DNA of 36,632 bases from Gammaproteobacteria bacterium. Its GTDB lineage: Bacteria; Pseudomonadota; Gammaproteobacteria; Pseudomonadales; Halieaceae. The notes below the pieces were generated by a model. It did not search any database, was not told where the DNA came from, and saw nothing but the letters and a program-made list of their open reading frames with translations. This document shows, piece after piece, positions 24,467-33,809 of the stretch (positions within the stretch are counted from its first letter, which is position 1; the number at the start of each line of letters is the position of its first letter). The stretch spans positions 1-36,632 of the forward strand of contig JAUHYL010000039.1 in NCBI GenBank assembly GCA_030426545.1, given 5' to 3'. The position numbers were made by a program, and so were the translations under genes.

Positions 24467-26860
24467 ATGAGACGTAAGGTTACTGCCGTGGTGTTCTCGC
24501 TGGGGTGCCTGCAGGCGAGCTCCGCGCTGGCCCTCGGTCTCGGTGAATTCAAGCTCGAATCCTTTCTCAACGAACCGCTTCAAGCCAGCGTAGATCTGCT
24601 TAATACCGGTGGTCTGCATGAGGATGAAATCCGCATCCGACTGGGAACGCGCGAAGATTTCAAGCGGTTGGGGCTGGATCGCTCCTTTTTCCTCACCAGT
24701 ATCGAATTTGACGTTGTCATTGATGCTGACGGCACCGCACACATTGAACTGAGTACCGATGAACCTGTGCTTGAGCCCTACCTCGACTTTATCGTCGAGG
24801 CGCGCTGGCCATCGGGCAGATTGCTGCGCGAATACACCGTACTGGTGGATCCGCCCACATACTCCGACGCCACACCGGTGGTTTCTGCCAGCCAACGGGT
24901 TGAAGAAATCGAGGGTATCCCCGCACCCACAAAAAAAAAGAATGAAGTAGCCGCCAACACCGGCACCCGGGTTGACGTACGCAAATCGACGCTGGGGCCC
25001 GGCGAAATGCCGCAGCGCAATTTTAATGCCGCTGCTTCTACGGCACCGTCCTCCGGTGACCGGTATATGATCAAGCGAGATGACACCCTGTGGTCTATCG
25101 CCGAGCGGGCGCGGCCAGATGGCACCTCCGTGCACCAGACTATGCTGGATATTCAGCGCCTCAACCCCGACGCTTTTATCAACAACAACATCAATCGCGT
25201 CAAAGCCGGCTACATCATCTATCTCCCCAACAGCGGCGATATCAGTTCAGCCGACTACGAGGCGGCGCTGCGGGAAGTGCAGGAACAGAATGCCGCCTGG
25301 CGCGAAGGCCGCGATGCAGAATTGGCAGCTTCGCGCCCCTCACTGCGAATAGCAGCCGATGAAGAAGAGGAAGCCGCGCTGCAAGAGGCAGCCGCCGGTG
25401 GTAGCGATGCCCTGGCCGCAGCAGAAGCGGCTGAACGCGCTGCTGCCGAGTTGGAGAGCGCCGCTGAGGCGGAAATAGAAGCGGGCGATGGCGCCGGTCG
25501 CGCGGACGCGATCGAAGAGCGACTGGTTACACTGGAACGCATCGTCGATATCAAGGATGAGCAAATCGCCGCGCTGCAGGCGGCTTTGGCTGAAGCACAG
25601 GCCGCGAAGGCCGCTGATGCTTCCGGCGAAGCGCTGATGGCCGATGATGACACCCTGTCAGAAGACGTCTCGGAGCCGGTTGGCGAAGACGATGGCGCGA
25701 CGGCTTACGATGGTCAGTACGACGATGAATACGCGGTTGTAGACGCGGAGGGTGAAAGCCAGGCCGTTGATGTCGAAGAGGGCATGGAAGCTGAGCCCTG
25801 GATGACGGAGACAGATTCGGAGGCTGCCGCTGAAGACGAAGTCACTGCGCAAACTGTCGAGAAAGAAGACACTAAGCCGGCTGTGGTGGTGCAGCCCGCA
25901 CCTGCCAAGCCCGCCGGCGGCGGCATCATGGATTATCTCTGGTATATCGTGGGCGCAGTCGTCCTCGGTCTGCTTGGCCTGTTCATCGCCCGTCGTCGTG
26001 GTAAAGAAGATGAAGATGAGTACGACGATGATACTGTCTCGGAAGACGTCTTCTCAGATGTTGAGCTACGCGAGCAGAACCTGGACATTGCAGAAGAGCC
26101 GCTGGATATCCCGCCTGTCGCTGCCGCTGCAGCCGCCGGTGAACAGACCCGTGGCTACGGCGAGCGCAAGCACGATGCCTATGCCTCTGATGTCGATGCC
26201 GGAGACGCTCTGGCCGAAGCTGATATCTACATTGCCTACGGCCGACACCACCAGGCTATCGACCTGCTGAACAACGCTCTGGCCTCTGAGCCAAATAACC
26301 CGGTTTACAGACTCAAGTTGATGGAAATCCACACTGAGTTGAACGACCGCAGTGAGGTTTCCGAGCAACTGCATCAACTACGCAGTCTCGGCGATACAGA
26401 CGCTGTCGCCCGCGGCGAGGAATTGCTGGCCAGTTTCGAGGCAGCCAGCGGAGCGCCGGCTGCAACGCCGCCGCAGCCAATGCCTGATGTTGCCACGTCG
26501 CCTGACGACGGTCCGGGTTTGACGCCCAATCCGCTGGATATCTCGCGCGATGGACCAGTGGACGACGAGGCCGATTTTGCCGGCCTCGAAATAGAAGAAG
26601 ACGAGGCCGGTCTGGGAGAAGAGGATGACCTCGATTTGTCAGAGGATTTCGTCCGGGATGATGCGGACGACGACGATGATGAAGAGGATATCCTGATCGC
26701 CGCTGATGCAAACGGCATGTCCACCAAGCTCGACCTTGCCCGCGCCTACATGGATATGGGTGACGACGACGGGGCGCGACAGATACTTGAAGAAGTGATT
26801 GCCGAGGGCAATGACGCCCTGAAGAGTGAAGCACAGGCGCTTCTGGACCGATTGGGATAG
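24467..26860 (+). CDS. fimV: FimV-family polar inner-membrane hub protein
   Basis: 797 residues. Signal peptide 1-23 (ends ALALG), an N-terminal FimV periplasmic domain (LGEFKLESFLNEPLQASV), a LysM peptidoglycan-binding domain (about 199-256: YMIKRDDTLWSIAE to IIYLPNSG), a predicted coiled coil with Ala/Glu-rich segment (about 290-385), a very acidic linker, one transmembrane helix near 488-507, and a cytoplasmic acidic part with a TPR-like region (about 587-650) and the conserved C-terminal FimV repeat (LDLARAYMDMGDDDGARQIL). In Pseudomonas FimV localises type IV pilus and chemotaxis proteins to the pole. The neighbouring asd/truA place agrees with the known order. A nine-A tract interrupts codons 155-158. 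Confidence 0.92.
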   Translation: MRRKVTAVVFSLGCLQASSALALGLGEFKLESFLNEPLQASVDLLNTGGLHEDEIRIRLGTREDFKRLGLDRSFFLTSIEFDVVIDADGTAHIELSTDEPVLEPYLDFIVEARWPSGRLLREYTVLVDPPTYSDATPVVSASQRVEEIEGIPAPTKKKNEVAANTGTRVDVRKSTLGPGEMPQRNFNAAASTAPSSGDRYMIKRDDTLWSIAERARPDGTSVHQTMLDIQRLNPDAFINNNINRVKAGYIIYLPNSGDISSADYEAALREVQEQNAAWREGRDAELAASRPSLRIAADEEEEAALQEAAAGGSDALAAAEAAERAAAELESAAEAEIEAGDGAGRADAIEERLVTLERIVDIKDEQIAALQAALAEAQAAKAADASGEALMADDDTLSEDVSEPVGEDDGATAYDGQYDDEYAVVDAEGESQAVDVEEGMEAEPWMTETDSEAAAEDEVTAQTVEKEDTKPAVVVQPAPAKPAGGGIMDYLWYIVGAVVLGLLGLFIARRRGKEDEDEYDDDTVSEDVFSDVELREQNLDIAEEPLDIPPVAAAAAAGEQTRGYGERKHDAYASDVDAGDALAEADIYIAYGRHHQAIDLLNNALASEPNNPVYRLKLMEIHTELNDRSEVSEQLHQLRSLGDTDAVARGEELLASFEAASGAPAATPPQPMPDVATSPDDGPGLTPNPLDISRDGPVDDEADFAGLEIEEDEAGLGEEDDLDLSEDFVRDDADDDDDEEDILIAADANGMSTKLDLARAYMDMGDDDGARQILEEVIAEGNDALKSEAQALLDRLG
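24931..24939 (+). repeat. A9 homopolymer in fimV
   Basis: Nine A read as Thr-Lys-Lys-Lys (codons 155-158). The alternative frames stop almost at once: TGA at 24943-24945 after gain of a base and TAG at 24948-24950 after loss of one. Such A-runs favour polymerase slippage in other bacteria. Here slippage would give a 158-160 residue secreted fragment without LysM or membrane helix. Confidence 0.7.
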
Positions 26861-26914
26861 CCTTCCCGCTGCCCTTGTTGTCGATCAGCTCGAAAACACC
26901 TGAGTAATTGGCCC

Positions 26915-26933
26915 GCCCCGCGTTCCGCGGGGC
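26915..26933 (+). terminator. Strong GC hairpin after fimV
   Basis: GCCCCGCG (26915-26922), loop TTC, CGCGGGGC (26926-26933): an 8-bp perfect GC stem 55 nt after the fimV stop. Only a short T-poor tail (CTTCATC) follows, so Rho-independent action is likely but not certain. Confidence 0.6.
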
Positions 26934-27051
26934 CTTCATCCGACAACGATTGCTGCCGGCACTGCACAGCGCCGGCTTGCATCCTCGCGACAATTCCCCA
27001 ATATAGTCCGCCTTGCGCCTACACATTGCCTTGCGCAGCTATCGTGCAGGT

Positions 27052-27966
27052 ATGGCGCTACACCGCGGTTTGGCGGTTGAGCGCGCAGCAACGAAGATCG
27101 GTGGGCAGAATTCACGCAACAGGGCAGGGCAGGCCATCAGCTTCTCCACAGACCCAATACCCGCAGGCTCACGACTGGCGTGCCGCATCGAATACGACGG
27201 TAGCGGCTACAGTGGCTGGCAGTCGCAGCCTGACGAGGCCGTGCCGACGGTACAGGATGTGCTGGAAACGGCGCTTGGCGAGGTTGCCAATTGCTCCCTG
27301 CGGGTCCACTGCGCCGGACGCACCGACGCGGGTGTGCACGCGCACTGTCAAATAGTGCACTTTGATGCGCCCTGTGCGCGCAGCAGCAAAGCCTGGGTGA
27401 TCGGCGTGAATGCCAACCTGCCGCCGGACGTTCGTGTGCATTGGGCGCAGCCGGTCCCTGCTGAATTTCATGCGCGCTTCAGCGCCGTGTCGCGACGCTA
27501 CCGCTACCTGGTCGCGAATACGCCGGTGCGCGGCGCGCTGTTGCGCAATGCGGTGACCTGGCACCGCAGAGCGCTGGACGAATCCCGTATGCACGACGCT
27601 GCACAGGCCCTGCTGGGCGAGCAGGATTTCAGCGCGTTCCGTGCTGCAGCCTGCCAGTCCGATAGCCCGATGCGCTGTGTGCATGACGTGGCGGTGGCGC
27701 GCCGCGGTGAGCTGGTGATCGTGGATATTCGTGCCAATGCCTTCCTGCACCATATGGTACGCAACATCGCCGGTTCCCTGCTGGCCGTTGGCGATGGGCG
27801 ACAGCCGGTGGAGTGGATAGGCACGCTGTTGCATGGCCGTGATCGAACGCGCGCCGCCGAAACGGCCGATGCGCGCGGTCTCTACCTGGTGGAGGTCGAA
27901 TATCCGTCCAGTTATGCACTGCCTGAGACGCCGTATGGCCCGGCCATACTGCGCCCTGAACCGTAA
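27052..27966 (+). CDS. truA: tRNA pseudouridine(38-40) synthase
   Basis: 304 residues from ATG 27052; the conserved core begins with CRIEYDGSGYSGWQ. The catalytic Asp is D92 in CAGRTDAGVHAHCQ. Later motifs: RRYRYLVANTP and AFLHHMVRNIAGSLLAVG, all typical for TruA. The usual protein is about 260-270 residues; here about 35 extra N-terminal residues precede the core, with no closer ATG or GTG. An upstream TTG at 27013 would lengthen it further. Translation may start at a rare codon nearer the core. No clear ribosome-binding site. It modifies U38-40 in tRNA anticodon arms. Confidence 0.9.
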   Translation: MALHRGLAVERAATKIGGQNSRNRAGQAISFSTDPIPAGSRLACRIEYDGSGYSGWQSQPDEAVPTVQDVLETALGEVANCSLRVHCAGRTDAGVHAHCQIVHFDAPCARSSKAWVIGVNANLPPDVRVHWAQPVPAEFHARFSAVSRRYRYLVANTPVRGALLRNAVTWHRRALDESRMHDAAQALLGEQDFSAFRAAACQSDSPMRCVHDVAVARRGELVIVDIRANAFLHHMVRNIAGSLLAVGDGRQPVEWIGTLLHGRDRTRAAETADARGLYLVEVEYPSSYALPETPYGPAILRPEP

Positions 27967-27984
27967 GCTTCGCGCCCGCGTATA

Positions 27985-28014
27985 CAGACACTCACTCTGG
28001 CGATCTGCTATGAT
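27985..28014 (+). promoter_or_regulatory. Promoter of trpF
   Basis: Extended -10 TG-n-TATGAT (TG at 28006-28007, TATGAT 28009-28014) with CAGACA (27985-27990; 4 of 6) 18 bp upstream. Predicted start near 28021, 26 nt before the GTG. It would allow trpFBA to be expressed apart from truA. Confidence 0.5.
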
Positions 28015-28046
28015 GCGCCCCTTATTTTTTCAGGTGATTTGCGGCC

Positions 28047-28673
28047 GTGGCCCCGATCCGAGTCAAAATTTGCGGCATCACGCGCGCTGAAGACGCTCTC
28101 GCCGCGGCCGAGGCCGGTGTAGATGCGATCGGTATGGTGTTCTACCCCGACAGTCCGCGTGCGGTCAGCAGGGATCAGGCCGCTGACATCGTTGCCAGTT
28201 TGCCGCCGTTTGTCACCGCAGTGGGCCTGTTTGTGAATGCAGAAGCCGCGGCAATCAATGCGGTTCTGGAGTCTGTGCCGCTGGATGTACTGCAGTTTCA
28301 CGGCGACGAATCGGCGGAATTCTGCGCCAGTTTTTGTCGCCCGTACCTCAAAGCAGTGCGCATGCGTGAAGGTGTCGATCTGGTAGCAATGGCCCAACGT
28401 TACCAGGGTGCACGCGCCTTACTGCTGGATTCCTGGAGTGAGCACGCCCCCGGTGGCACGGGTAAGACGTTCGACTGGAACTTGATATCGCGCGATATCA
28501 CCTTGCCTTTCGCCCTCGCCGGTGGCTTGGGTGCTGATAATGTCGCGGCGGCGCTGGCAAAAGTACGGCCGGCAGCGATAGACCTCAGCAGTGGGGTTGA
28601 ACGTGCTCCCGGTATCAAGGATGCCGCAAAAATCAGGGAATTTATGGCAGCGCTGCGCGCTGCCGCTGTGTAA
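28047..28673 (+). CDS. trpF: Phosphoribosylanthranilate isomerase
   Basis: 208 residues, start GTG 28047 with a weak AGGTG upstream. TIM-barrel marks: VKICGITRAEDA (catalytic Cys9), LQFHGDES, LLLDSW (catalytic Asp) and FALAGGLGADNV, SSGVERAPGIKD for the phosphate site. Converts PRA to CdRP in tryptophan synthesis. A downstream gap of 32 nt leads to trpB. Neighbours truA upstream and accD downstream match the pseudomonad order, apart from the presence of trpBA. Confidence 0.96.
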   Translation: MAPIRVKICGITRAEDALAAAEAGVDAIGMVFYPDSPRAVSRDQAADIVASLPPFVTAVGLFVNAEAAAINAVLESVPLDVLQFHGDESAEFCASFCRPYLKAVRMREGVDLVAMAQRYQGARALLLDSWSEHAPGGTGKTFDWNLISRDITLPFALAGGLGADNVAAALAKVRPAAIDLSSGVERAPGIKDAAKIREFMAALRAAAV

Positions 28674-28705
28674 AGCACCATAGGTGTTGCAAGAGGTAGT
28701 CCGCA

Positions 28706-29926
28706 ATGACAGCAAAGACCGACAAGCGATTGTTTGACCAGGTACCCGATGCGCAGGGACGCTTCGGCGAATACGGCGGCAAGTTCGTTGCCGAAACGCT
28801 GATGTCTGCGCTGAAGGAACTGGAAGAACTGTATTACCGGCTCAAGGATGATCCGGAGTTTCAGCGCGAACTGGATGAAGATCTGAGTGACTACGTCGGC
28901 CGGCCCTCACCGCTTTACGAGGCACGCCGTCTGTCAGATGAGGTAGGCGGTGCCCGTATTTACCTTAAGCGTGAGGATTTGAATCACACCGGTGCGCACA
29001 AGGTAAATAACACGGTTGGCCAGGCGCTACTCGCCAAGCATATGGGCAAGAAGCGTGTCATTGCCGAGACGGGCGCGGGACAGCACGGCGTCGCCACGGC
29101 GACTATCGCCGCCCGGCTGGGACTGGAGTGCGAGGTATTCATGGGCGAGGAGGACGTACGTCGCCAGGCCCTGAACGTTTACCGCATGAAATTGCTGGGC
29201 GCCACCGTGGTGCCGGTCACGTCCGGCTCGCGCACGCTGAAAGACGCCATGAACGAAGCCATGCGCGACTGGGTGACCCATGTTGACGATACCTTTTACA
29301 TTATCGGCACCGTGGCCGGCCCGCATCCCTATCCGCTGCTGGTACGTGACTTCCAGTGTGTCATCGGTCGCGAGGCGCGAGCGCAGTGTCTGCAGAAAAC
29401 GGGACGCCTGCCCGATGCCCTGGTCGCCTGTGTTGGCGGCGGCTCGAATGCCATCGGCCTGTTCCACCCGTTTCTGGCGGACGATTCTGTCGCCATGTAC
29501 GGCGTGGAGGCAGGCGGCCACGGCGTGGCCACCGGCGAACACGCGGCTCCCCTGAACGCGGGTTCCCCGGGTGTGCTGCACGGCAACCGAACCTACCTAA
29601 TGCAGGACGAAGCTGGCCAGATACGCGAGACGCACTCAATCTCCGCTGGCCTGGACTACCCGGGCGTAGGCCCGGAACACGCTTGGCTGAAGGATATCGG
29701 TCGCGTCAACTATGTGGCGGCGAATGACGACGAGGCATTGGCGGCTTTTCATCGCCTGACGCGGGTCGAGGGCATCATGCCGGCGCTGGAGAGCAGCCAT
29801 GCCGTGGCCTATGCCTGTGAGCTTGCCGCGGGGATGACGCCCGAGGAGACGATCATCGTCAATCTCTCCGGACGCGGCGACAAGGACATCCACACCGTGG
29901 CCGAACTCGACGGCATTGAATTCTGA
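28706..29926 (+). CDS. trpB: Tryptophan synthase beta chain
   Basis: 406 residues. PLP Lys99 lies in [10 protein letters not shown], the ETGAGQHG loop follows, and the phosphate-binding GGGSNAIG is near residue 240. Also present are the monovalent-cation/indole tunnel region and the C-terminal SGRGDKD. Catalyses indole + serine to tryptophan with TrpA. AGGT lies 9 nt before the ATG. The gap to trpA is 17 nt. Confidence 0.98.
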   Translation: MTAKTDKRLFDQVPDAQGRFGEYGGKFVAETLMSALKELEELYYRLKDDPEFQRELDEDLSDYVGRPSPLYEARRLSDEVGGARIYLKREDLNHTGAHKVNNTVGQALLAKHMGKKRVIAETGAGQHGVATATIAARLGLECEVFMGEEDVRRQALNVYRMKLLGATVVPVTSGSRTLKDAMNEAMRDWVTHVDDTFYIIGTVAGPHPYPLLVRDFQCVIGREARAQCLQKTGRLPDALVACVGGGSNAIGLFHPFLADDSVAMYGVEAGGHGVATGEHAAPLNAGSPGVLHGNRTYLMQDEAGQIRETHSISAGLDYPGVGPEHAWLKDIGRVNYVAANDDEALAAFHRLTRVEGIMPALESSHAVAYACELAAGMTPEETIIVNLSGRGDKDIHTVAELDGIEF

Positions 29927-29943
29927 ATGATGGAGCATGCGTA

Positions 29944-30753
29944 GTGAGTCGTATTGACGATCGCCTGGGTCAACTTGCCGAGCAGGGGCGCAAGGCCCTG
30001 ATCACTTATGTCGTGGCCGGCGATCCGGGTGTGGACGAAACTGTAGACCTGTTGCATGCGCTGGTTGCCGCCGGTGTGGACGTGCTTGAGTTGGGGGTCC
30101 CTTTTTCCGATCCAATGGCGGAAGGCCCGGTTATTCAACTGGGTCACGAGCGTGCGCTGGCCAACGGGATTACGCTTTCCCGGGTGCTGGACATCGTTGC
30201 CACATTTCGGCGTGAGGATCAGGACACGCCACTGCTGCTGATGGGCTATGCCAACCCCGTTGCCTACATGGGCTATGCCGAGTTCGCCGACGCTGCCTCG
30301 CGAGCGGGTGTCGATGCCCTGCTGACCGTGGATATTCCACCCGAGGAGGCGCAGCCGGTAACGCAACAATTACAGCGTGTCGGCATGAACACAATCTTCC
30401 TGGTGGCGCCGACCACCCCCGATGAGCGCATTGCCGCGATTGCGGAGCAGGCCAGCGGCTTCATCTACTGCGTTTCTCTCAAGGGGGTCACCGGGGCGGG
30501 CCACCTGGACATCCAGAGCGTCAAGACGCTCGTCGGCAGAATTAAACAGGCCAGCGCGCTACCGGTGGCAGTGGGTTTTGGTATTCGCGATGGGGCGTCG
30601 GCGCGGGCTATCGCGACGGCTGCTGATGGCGTCGTGGTGGGTAGCGCCCTGATCGATGTTGTGACGCGCACACTCGCTGAGGGCGGGAGCTGGCCGCAAG
30701 CGCGTAGTGCGGCCGTTCAGCTGATCGAAGAGATTCGCAGCGGACTCGACTAG
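29944..30753 (+). CDS. trpA: Tryptophan synthase alpha chain (Glu at the Asp60 position)
   Basis: 269 residues, GTG start at 29944 with GGAG upstream. TIM barrel with catalytic Glu49 in VLELGVPFSDP. The second acid, Asp60 in Salmonella TrpA (SDPLADG), is Glu60 here (SDPMAEG; codon GAA). Phosphate site motifs VGFGIRDG and VVGSALID are present, as is YCVSLKGVTGA. Cleaves indole-3-glycerol phosphate to indole, which is channelled to TrpB. Followed by an accD promoter. Confidence 0.97.
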   Translation: MSRIDDRLGQLAEQGRKALITYVVAGDPGVDETVDLLHALVAAGVDVLELGVPFSDPMAEGPVIQLGHERALANGITLSRVLDIVATFRREDQDTPLLLMGYANPVAYMGYAEFADAASRAGVDALLTVDIPPEEAQPVTQQLQRVGMNTIFLVAPTTPDERIAAIAEQASGFIYCVSLKGVTGAGHLDIQSVKTLVGRIKQASALPVAVGFGIRDGASARAIATAADGVVVGSALIDVVTRTLAEGGSWPQARSAAVQLIEEIRSGLD

Positions 30754-30773
30754 CCCTGCGGCGCGTTTATAAT
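30746..30773 (+). promoter_or_regulatory. accD promoter
   Basis: Perfect -10 TATAAT (30768-30773) and TCGACT (30746-30751; 4 of 6) with 16-bp spacing, overlapping the trpA stop. Predicted start near 30780. It would uncouple accD-folC-dedD-cvpA-purF from the trp genes. Confidence 0.6.
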
Positions 30774-30804
30774 GGTCTTTCACGGACAGACGGCGGAATA
30801 GCCC

Positions 30805-31806
30805 ATGAGCTGGATCGACAAAATTCTCCCGGCAGGCGTACGCAAGAGCGGAAGCGAAGACGCCGCGAGTAGCGTTCCTGAGGGCCTGTGGAAGAAATGC
30901 GTTAAGTGCGACGCGGTGCTTTACCGGCCGGATGTAGAGCGTAACCAGGATGTCTGCCCCAAGTGCGATCATCACATGCGCATCGGTGCCCGTCGCCGCC
31001 TGGACGCCTTTCTGGACAGCGAGGAGCGCGAGGAAATTCTGCAGGATATCGAGCCTGTAGATCGACTCAAGTTCAAGGACAAAAAGCGCTACCGGGATCG
31101 TCTCGCTGCGGCGCAAAAAAGCACTGGCGAGAAAGATGCACTGATTGCCATGCGCGGTAGCCTCTTCGGGCAGCCCGTGATTGCCCTTGCTTTCGAGTTC
31201 GAATTCCATGGCGGTTCCATGGGGTATGCCGTGGGCGAAAAATTTACCCGTGCTGCCCAGCTTGCGCTGGAGGAGCGGGTGCCGCTGGTCTGTTTCTCGG
31301 CATCCGGCGGCGCGCGCATGCAGGAAGCGCTGATTTCACTGATGCAGATGGCGAAAACCAGCGCGGTCATTGAACGCATGAAACTGGCCGGCGTCCCCTA
31401 CGTCTCGGTAATGACGGATCCGATCTACGGCGGCGTCTCTGCTTCCCTGGCGCTGCTGGGTGATGTGAATATCGCCGAGCCTGACGCGCGCGCTGGATTC
31501 GCCGGGCCGAATATCATCGAGCAGACCATCCGGCAGCAATTGCCCAAAGGCTTTCAGCGCAGCGAATTCCTGCTCGAGCACGGTGCTATCGATATGATCG
31601 TGCACCGAACCGAGATGCGCGAGACCATTGCGCGGCTGCTGGCCAAGCTGACCGGCGCTCCGGCGCTGAGTATCGAGCCCGAGCCAGAGCCGGAACCCGA
31701 TGAAGACGAAGTCCCGGATGCCGGCCCAGAGCCAGCGGACGATGCCGATGCCCAGTTGAGTAAAAAGCCTAACGACCAGCCCGTTGTCGCGGAGGAAGAT
31801 GACTGA
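30805..31806 (+). CDS. accD: Acetyl-CoA carboxylase carboxyltransferase beta subunit
   Basis: 333 residues, longer than the usual 290-305. N-terminal four-Cys zinc ribbon (C32, C35, C51, C54), then the crotonase-fold transferase with [12 protein letters not shown] and [20 protein letters not shown]. The extra C-terminal part, from about 290, is rich in Glu, Pro and Asp ([13 protein letters not shown]) and low complexity. Transfers carboxyl from biotin to acetyl-CoA in fatty acid synthesis. Overlaps folC by 8 nt. Confidence 0.97.
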   Translation: MSWIDKILPAGVRKSGSEDAASSVPEGLWKKCVKCDAVLYRPDVERNQDVCPKCDHHMRIGARRRLDAFLDSEEREEILQDIEPVDRLKFKDKKRYRDRLAAAQKSTGEKDALIAMRGSLFGQPVIALAFEFEFHGGSMGYAVGEKFTRAAQLALEERVPLVCFSASGGARMQEALISLMQMAKTSAVIERMKLAGVPYVSVMTDPIYGGVSASLALLGDVNIAEPDARAGFAGPNIIEQTIRQQLPKGFQRSEFLLEHGAIDMIVHRTEMRETIARLLAKLTGAPALSIEPEPEPEPDEDEVPDAGPEPADDADAQLSKKPNDQPVVAEEDD

Positions 31807-33148
31807 CCTCCCGCTGAACGAGTGGTTGCAGCGGCTGGAGAAATTACACCCCAACGAAATCGAGCTGGGACTGGAGCGAGTCGGTAAGGTAGCGGCGGTG
31901 CTCGGCCTGGACTCCCCGCAGCAGCCGGTAGTCACAGTCGCAGGCACGAACGGCAAGGGTTCGACCGTCGCCGTGATAGAAGCGCTGGTACAGGCCAGCG
32001 GGCGTACCGCAGGTGTCTTCAGTTCACCGCATCTTTTCCGCTTCAACGAGCGCATTCGTGTGGGCGGAACCGAAGCCGGCGATACCGAAATCGCAGCGGC
32101 TTTCGCCGCGATTGACCAGGCCCGTGGCGCTGTTTCCCTCACGTATTTCGAATTCGCAACGCTCGCTGCACTGCAGATTTTTCAGTGGCGGGCGCCCGAC
32201 ATCATCGTGCTCGAGGTAGGGCTGGGTGGACGCCTGGATGCCGTGAATATTCTCGACGCCTCCGTCGCCGTCATTACCAGTATTGCGCTGGATCACCAGC
32301 ACTGGCTGGGCAGCACGCGCGAGGCGATCGCCGTTGAGAAAGCCGGGGTTCTGCGCAGGGATAGCGCCGTGGTAGTGGCGGATCCAGAGCCGCCGGCCTC
32401 CCTGCTCAGCGAGATCGAGCGTGTCGGTGCAGGGCCGGTGCTCAGGTTTGGGCATGAGTTTGGTGTTGAAGCGGGGGAGACGAGGGACGTCGAAGGCGCG
32501 AGCAGCGGGCCCGATGATGGCGCAGGCAAGTGGCAAGGTTACGTGCAACTGTCCGTCCCGGAACCCAGCGGGCAGCGCCGCCGTTTGCCGCCCCTGCCTG
32601 CCAGTGGGCTGTTGCCCGTGAACTGCTGTGCGGCGCTGCAGGTGGCCGAGTTGTTGGGGCTGGACCTGACCGCGCCGCAGATCGAGGCCGCCCTGGCCGG
32701 CTGCGAGGTGCCGGGTCGCAGGCAACTGCAGCGGGTGGATGGCGTGCACTATCTGTTCGACGTGGCGCACAATCCCGCCGCAGTTGAAAAGTTACTCGAA
32801 TTTATTCACACAATGGGCTGCGAAAAAAGGATAATTGCGGTCTTCTCGGCGATGGCGGACAAGGATATTGCAGCGATGATTGCCTGCGCTGGTGATCGAT
32901 TCGACGCCTGGTTTGTGGCGGATCAGCCGGGTAATGCGCGCGCGGCCTCGGCTGCGGCGTTGACCGAACTGCTGCACGAGGCGGGCCAGACAATGATTAG
33001 CGGCAGCAAGAATTTGCGCCAGGCACTGCGGCGCGCGCAGCGTGTGGCCTCTCCCGGGGATACACTGGTGGTATTTGGTTCCTTTTACACAGTTGCTGAA
33101 GTGATGCCCCTGGTAGGGGAGAAGCACGTGAAACGTGAGGCGGTATAG
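31799..33148 (+). CDS. folC: Folylpolyglutamate synthase / dihydrofolate synthase
   Basis: 449 residues from ATG 31799, which overlaps the end of accD in an ATGA-like way. GGAGG (31791-31795) lies only 3 nt before it, inside accD, so coupling is likely. Mur ligase fold: P-loop [10 protein letters not shown] (47-56), [27 protein letters not shown], and the C-terminal HNPAAVEKL. Adds glutamate to dihydropteroate and folates. Ends directly at the start of dedD. Confidence 0.96.
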   Translation: MTDLPLNEWLQRLEKLHPNEIELGLERVGKVAAVLGLDSPQQPVVTVAGTNGKGSTVAVIEALVQASGRTAGVFSSPHLFRFNERIRVGGTEAGDTEIAAAFAAIDQARGAVSLTYFEFATLAALQIFQWRAPDIIVLEVGLGGRLDAVNILDASVAVITSIALDHQHWLGSTREAIAVEKAGVLRRDSAVVVADPEPPASLLSEIERVGAGPVLRFGHEFGVEAGETRDVEGASSGPDDGAGKWQGYVQLSVPEPSGQRRRLPPLPASGLLPVNCCAALQVAELLGLDLTAPQIEAALAGCEVPGRRQLQRVDGVHYLFDVAHNPAAVEKLLEFIHTMGCEKRIIAVFSAMADKDIAAMIACAGDRFDAWFVADQPGNARAASAAALTELLHEAGQTMISGSKNLRQALRRAQRVASPGDTLVVFGSFYTVAEVMPLVGEKHVKREAV

Positions 33149-33787
33149 GTGAACGAGGTCCTCAAACAACGCCTGGTGGGCGCCCTGATACTGGTTGCGC
33201 TGGGCGTGATTTTCTGGCCGATTGTCTTTGTGCAGCCGGAATCGACTGATCTTGTGCCCCAGCGCAGTATTCCACCGCAACCGGGGGTCTCGACAGAACC
33301 GGTAGCGTCGCCCGACCGTGTCGGTTTGCGCGGATCGCCCGAGCGCTACACGGCGGCTGAGGACGCGACAGACGAGGTGTCCGGCGGCGATCTTTCGGCC
33401 GGCGATGAAGCCTCTCCACCGTCCGCCGAGCCGGAACCTGTAGCGCAACCCGAGCCGCCGCCCACTGCGGCAAAGCCCGCCCGGACAGTCGCCACGGCCG
33501 CACGCGAGAGCAGTCCTGAACCCGTGGCGCTGGATGCCGACGGTGTGCCGGTGGCCTGGATGCTGCAGGTCGTGAGTGTCAGCAGTGAGGAAAAAGCGGA
33601 GTCGCTGCGCCAGCGACTGCTGGAAATGGATAAGAAAGCCTACATCGCCAGCGTCAACGCCAACGGCAAGAAACTGTACCGGGTGTATATCGGGCCGAAG
33701 TTTGAAAAGGCAAAGCTGGAGGCAATGCGCGCCCAGATAGATGCCGAGTTCGGTGTGCAATCCATGGTTCGGCGCTACGTGCCCTGA
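33149..33787 (+). CDS. dedD: SPOR-domain septal protein, DedD-like
   Basis: 212 residues, GTG start immediately after the folC TAG. A short cytoplasmic end, one transmembrane helix (about 9-28), a Pro/Glu/Ala-rich periplasmic linker, and a C-terminal SPOR domain (about 130-212: WMLQVVSVSSEEKAESLRQR ... YRVYIGPKF) which binds denuded peptidoglycan at the division septum. The folC-dedD-cvpA order agrees with E. coli and Pseudomonas. Confidence 0.92.
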   Translation: MNEVLKQRLVGALILVALGVIFWPIVFVQPESTDLVPQRSIPPQPGVSTEPVASPDRVGLRGSPERYTAAEDATDEVSGGDLSAGDEASPPSAEPEPVAQPEPPPTAAKPARTVATAARESSPEPVALDADGVPVAWMLQVVSVSSEEKAESLRQRLLEMDKKAYIASVNANGKKLYRVYIGPKFEKAKLEAMRAQIDAEFGVQSMVRRYVP

Positions 33788-33809
33788 ATGCGCTCAGGTT
33801 GCATTGGGT

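Noticed and set aside
32792-33760. 322-codon minus-strand frame across folC and dedD
   Set aside because: Crosses two well-supported genes in antisense; no domain.
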